Below, piece by piece: positions 62,446-64,000 of a DNA stretch of 64,000 bases; position 1 is the stretch's first letter; each line of letters opens with the position of its first letter. The stretch is from an uncultured Fretibacterium sp. GTDB lineage: Bacteria > Synergistota > Synergistia > Synergistales > Aminobacteriaceae. The DNA lies in contig CAMGZM010000002.1 of assembly GCA_946183145.1 (NCBI GenBank), forward strand, positions 241,280 to 305,279. The letters run 5' to 3'. The translations under genes were made by a program, and so were the position numbers. The notes beneath the pieces were generated by a model. The model worked only from the letters and a program-made list of their open reading frames with translations. It searched no databases and was not told the DNA's origin.

Positions 62446-64000
62446 ATGAAGCAGAAAAGTATTTCATTCGCGCTGATAATGCTCGTAATTTTTTGCGGAG
62501 TGTCATACGGTGCTGATGCGTCCGCTCTCAAGTCGAAAGCCGAAAAGGGCGACACAAAAGCACAGGTTGAATTAGGACTCATGTACCACGAGGGAAAAGG
62601 AGTCAAGAAAGACTTTAACGAGGCCGCAAAATGGTGGCAGAAAGCAGCGGAGAAAAATGATTCCTCAGCACAGAGTCATTTAGGGACGCTCTATCTTCTC
62701 GGCGAGGGAGTTAGGAAGGATTATCACAAAGCACTCGATTACTTCAACAAGTCAGCGGCAAGAGGAAATTCAGAGGCTCAATACAATTTGGGCGTGATGT
62801 ATTTCAACGGACTCGGAGTAAAACGGGACTTCAAAGCTGCTGTGAAATGGTACACAAAATCAGCGAACGCCGGGAATATTGCGGCTCAAAACTCACTCGG
62901 CGCAATGTACTGGTTAGGCCAGGGCGTGGCGAAAAATCCCAGAGAGGCTGCAAAATGGTGGGGCATGGCCTCGAAAGCTGGAGACGCAAGCGCACAGTAC
63001 AATCTCGGAGTAATGTACGAGAAAGGAACGGGCGTAAAGAAAGATCCCGCGCAGGCCGTGAAGCTCTATCAGAAGTCAGCGGAAAAAGGTTACGCGCTAG
63101 CACAAAACAGCTTGGGAGTCGCATTTGAGAAGGGAATCGGTGTCATTGCCGACATAGCTATAGCGAAAATGTGGTTCGACAGGGCGAAATCATCGGGCTA
63201 CAGGCGGGTATACTATGATTTTGACGTTGTTGTCTGCCCGGTTTACAGCAGGCCGCTTCTTTACGTTGACGCTTGGGGGCCTGGCTACTGGTACTGCGGA
63301 GGATATTACGACGGCGGATGTGTATATTACGGTTATGACGCTCCGGGCGGCTATATCGGCGGAGGAGACTGGGTATATTACACGGACGATTACAACACGA
63401 CAGTGATTAACGAGGTCACCAACAACACGTATATTGACATGTCGGACAACTCAACGTATATAGACAACTCAGACAACAGCATTAATGTTGATAACTCCGA
63501 AAACAATATGAATATCGACAACTCAGAGACCGTCAACAACACCGACAACAGCACCATGAACAATAACGACTCACAGGGCGGGGGCGGCTCATGGGGCGAA
63601 AACGACTCGCAGGGCGGCGGCGGCTCATTCGGCGAGGGCAACAACGACTCGCAGGGCGGCGGCGGCTCATTCGGCGAGGGCAATAATGACTCGCAGGGCG
63701 GCGGCGGCTCATTCAGCGATGGCAATAATGACTCGCAGGGCGGCGGCGGCTCATTCGGTGAGGGCAATAATGACTCGCAGGGCGGCGGCGGCTCATTCGG
63801 CGACAGCAGTAACGAACCGTCAGAACCCGAACCCGAATCAGCTCCCGAACCCGAACCAGAACCCGAACCAGAACCCGAACCAGAACCCGAACCTGAACCT
63901 GAACCTGAGCCTGAACCTGAACCTGAGCCTGAACCTGAACCTGAGCCTGAACCTGAGCCTGAACCTGAGCCTGAACCTGAGCCTGAACCTGAGCCTGAAC
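62446..64000 (+). CDS. Secreted Sel1-repeat protein with GGGGS and Pro-Glu repeat tail, 3' end outside window
   Basis: The frame is open from ATG 62446 to the window end (518 codons so far). A signal peptide ([22 protein letters not shown]) is followed by six Sel1/TPR-like repeats (about 25-245), each with A-Q--LG-MY--G-GV pattern. Next comes a Tyr/Gly-rich stretch, then an Asn/Asp-rich block of NxDNS-type repeats. Six units of [14 protein letters not shown] (63565-63810) precede a long Glu-Pro dipeptide tail (from 63826). Sel1 repeats mediate protein contacts. The Gly-Ser and Pro-Glu parts look like flexible and stiff spacers across the envelope. The C-terminal part is not visible. Confidence 0.85.
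   Translation, partial: MKQKSISFALIMLVIFCGVSYGADASALKSKAEKGDTKAQVELGLMYHEGKGVKKDFNEAAKWWQKAAEKNDSSAQSHLGTLYLLGEGVRKDYHKALDYFNKSAARGNSEAQYNLGVMYFNGLGVKRDFKAAVKWYTKSANAGNIAAQNSLGAMYWLGQGVAKNPREAAKWWGMASKAGDASAQYNLGVMYEKGTGVKKDPAQAVKLYQKSAEKGYALAQNSLGVAFEKGIGVIADIAIAKMWFDRAKSSGYRRVYYDFDVVVCPVYSRPLLYVDAWGPGYWYCGGYYDGGCVYYGYDAPGGYIGGGDWVYYTDDYNTTVINEVTNNTYIDMSDNSTYIDNSDNSINVDNSENNMNIDNSETVNNTDNSTMNNNDSQGGGGSWGENDSQGGGGSFGEGNNDSQGGGGSFGEGNNDSQGGGGSFSDGNNDSQGGGGSFGEGNNDSQGGGGSFGDSSNEPSEPEPESAPEPEPEPEPEPEPEPEPEPEPEPEPEPEPEPEPEPEPEPEPEPEPEPEPEPE
63565..64000 (+). repeat. In-frame tandem repeats: 42-bp GGGGS units and 6/12-bp Pro-Glu units
   Basis: One 36-bp and five 42-bp units start at 63565, 63601, 63643, 63685, 63727 and 63769. 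From about 63826 the sequence is a run of CCTGAG/CCTGAA/CCCGAA hexamers to the window end. All units are multiples of three, so length changes keep the frame. Confidence 0.92.

Overview
The window looks like a chromosomal segment of a diderm, motile, fermentative anaerobe. My best guess is phylum Synergistota, probably host- or digester-associated. This is an inference from gene content: a formate-tetrahydrofolate C1 operon, FliS/FlgN-type flagellar chaperones, type IV pilin-like proteins, a very large Ig-like surface protein, a Sel1-repeat secreted protein and a fused ECF transporter ATPase. No 16S rRNA gene is present to settle it. Base composition is close to 50 percent GC, and TTG and GTG starts are common in the translation genes.

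Layout. 0-0.6 kb: end of a secreted double-SH3b protein. 0.6-9 kb (minus strand): a glycosyltransferase, a remnant of a zinc-ribbon gene, and the operon fhs-fchA-folD-thrE. The FolD has lost its cyclohydrolase residues, and FchA probably replaces that activity. A CapA-SGNH fusion and an acetyltransferase follow. 9-12.4 kb: flavodoxin, a DUF362 ferredoxin-like protein, tRNA-Arg(CCT) and a TnpB-only IS605-type element whose tnpB carries an in-frame amber codon. 12.3-19.4 kb (minus strand, except one thioesterase): M48 protease, flgN, fliS, gyrB, hpf and a divergent AroB-like protein. 19.7-24.3 kb: a 1503-residue Ig-like surface protein. 24.8-25.4 kb: cupin and DUF1902.

25.6-47.9 kb is one long collinear translation cluster: rpsL-rpsG-fusA-tuf, the S10 and spc blocks, secY-adk-map-KOW-infA-rpmJ-rpsM, rpsK-rpoA-rplQ, then ecfA(fused)-ecfT-truA. 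rpsD is missing from its usual place. 47.9-50.4 kb: NADAR protein, RNase Z and CCA transferase. 50.5-51.3 kb and 61.4-62.3 kb: two inverted pilin cassettes with near-identical flanks and divergent cores. 51.5 kb: cold-shock protein. 51.9-56.3 kb: a TPP-riboswitch-controlled thiamine salvage operon (thiM, thiE, HAD phosphatase, thiD-tenA, thiN). 56.3-61.4 kb: a secreted protein, a broken DUF4160 gene, DUF2442, a TVP38 protein, phospholipase D, an aminotransferase and mnmA. The window ends inside a Sel1-repeat protein with GGGGS and Pro-Glu repeats.

The most interesting signal is a family of structured leaders. A roughly 220-250 nt RNA lies directly before hpf and again between rpsM and rpsK. 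The two copies share a conserved core, covarying helices and a promoter-like start. The closing helix ends in the probable ribosome-binding site of the next gene. A much shorter leader before rpsL shares the same 5' block and closing helix. The hpf copy fits the known raiA-motif RNA by position and size. The rpsK copy and the short rpsL version look unusual.
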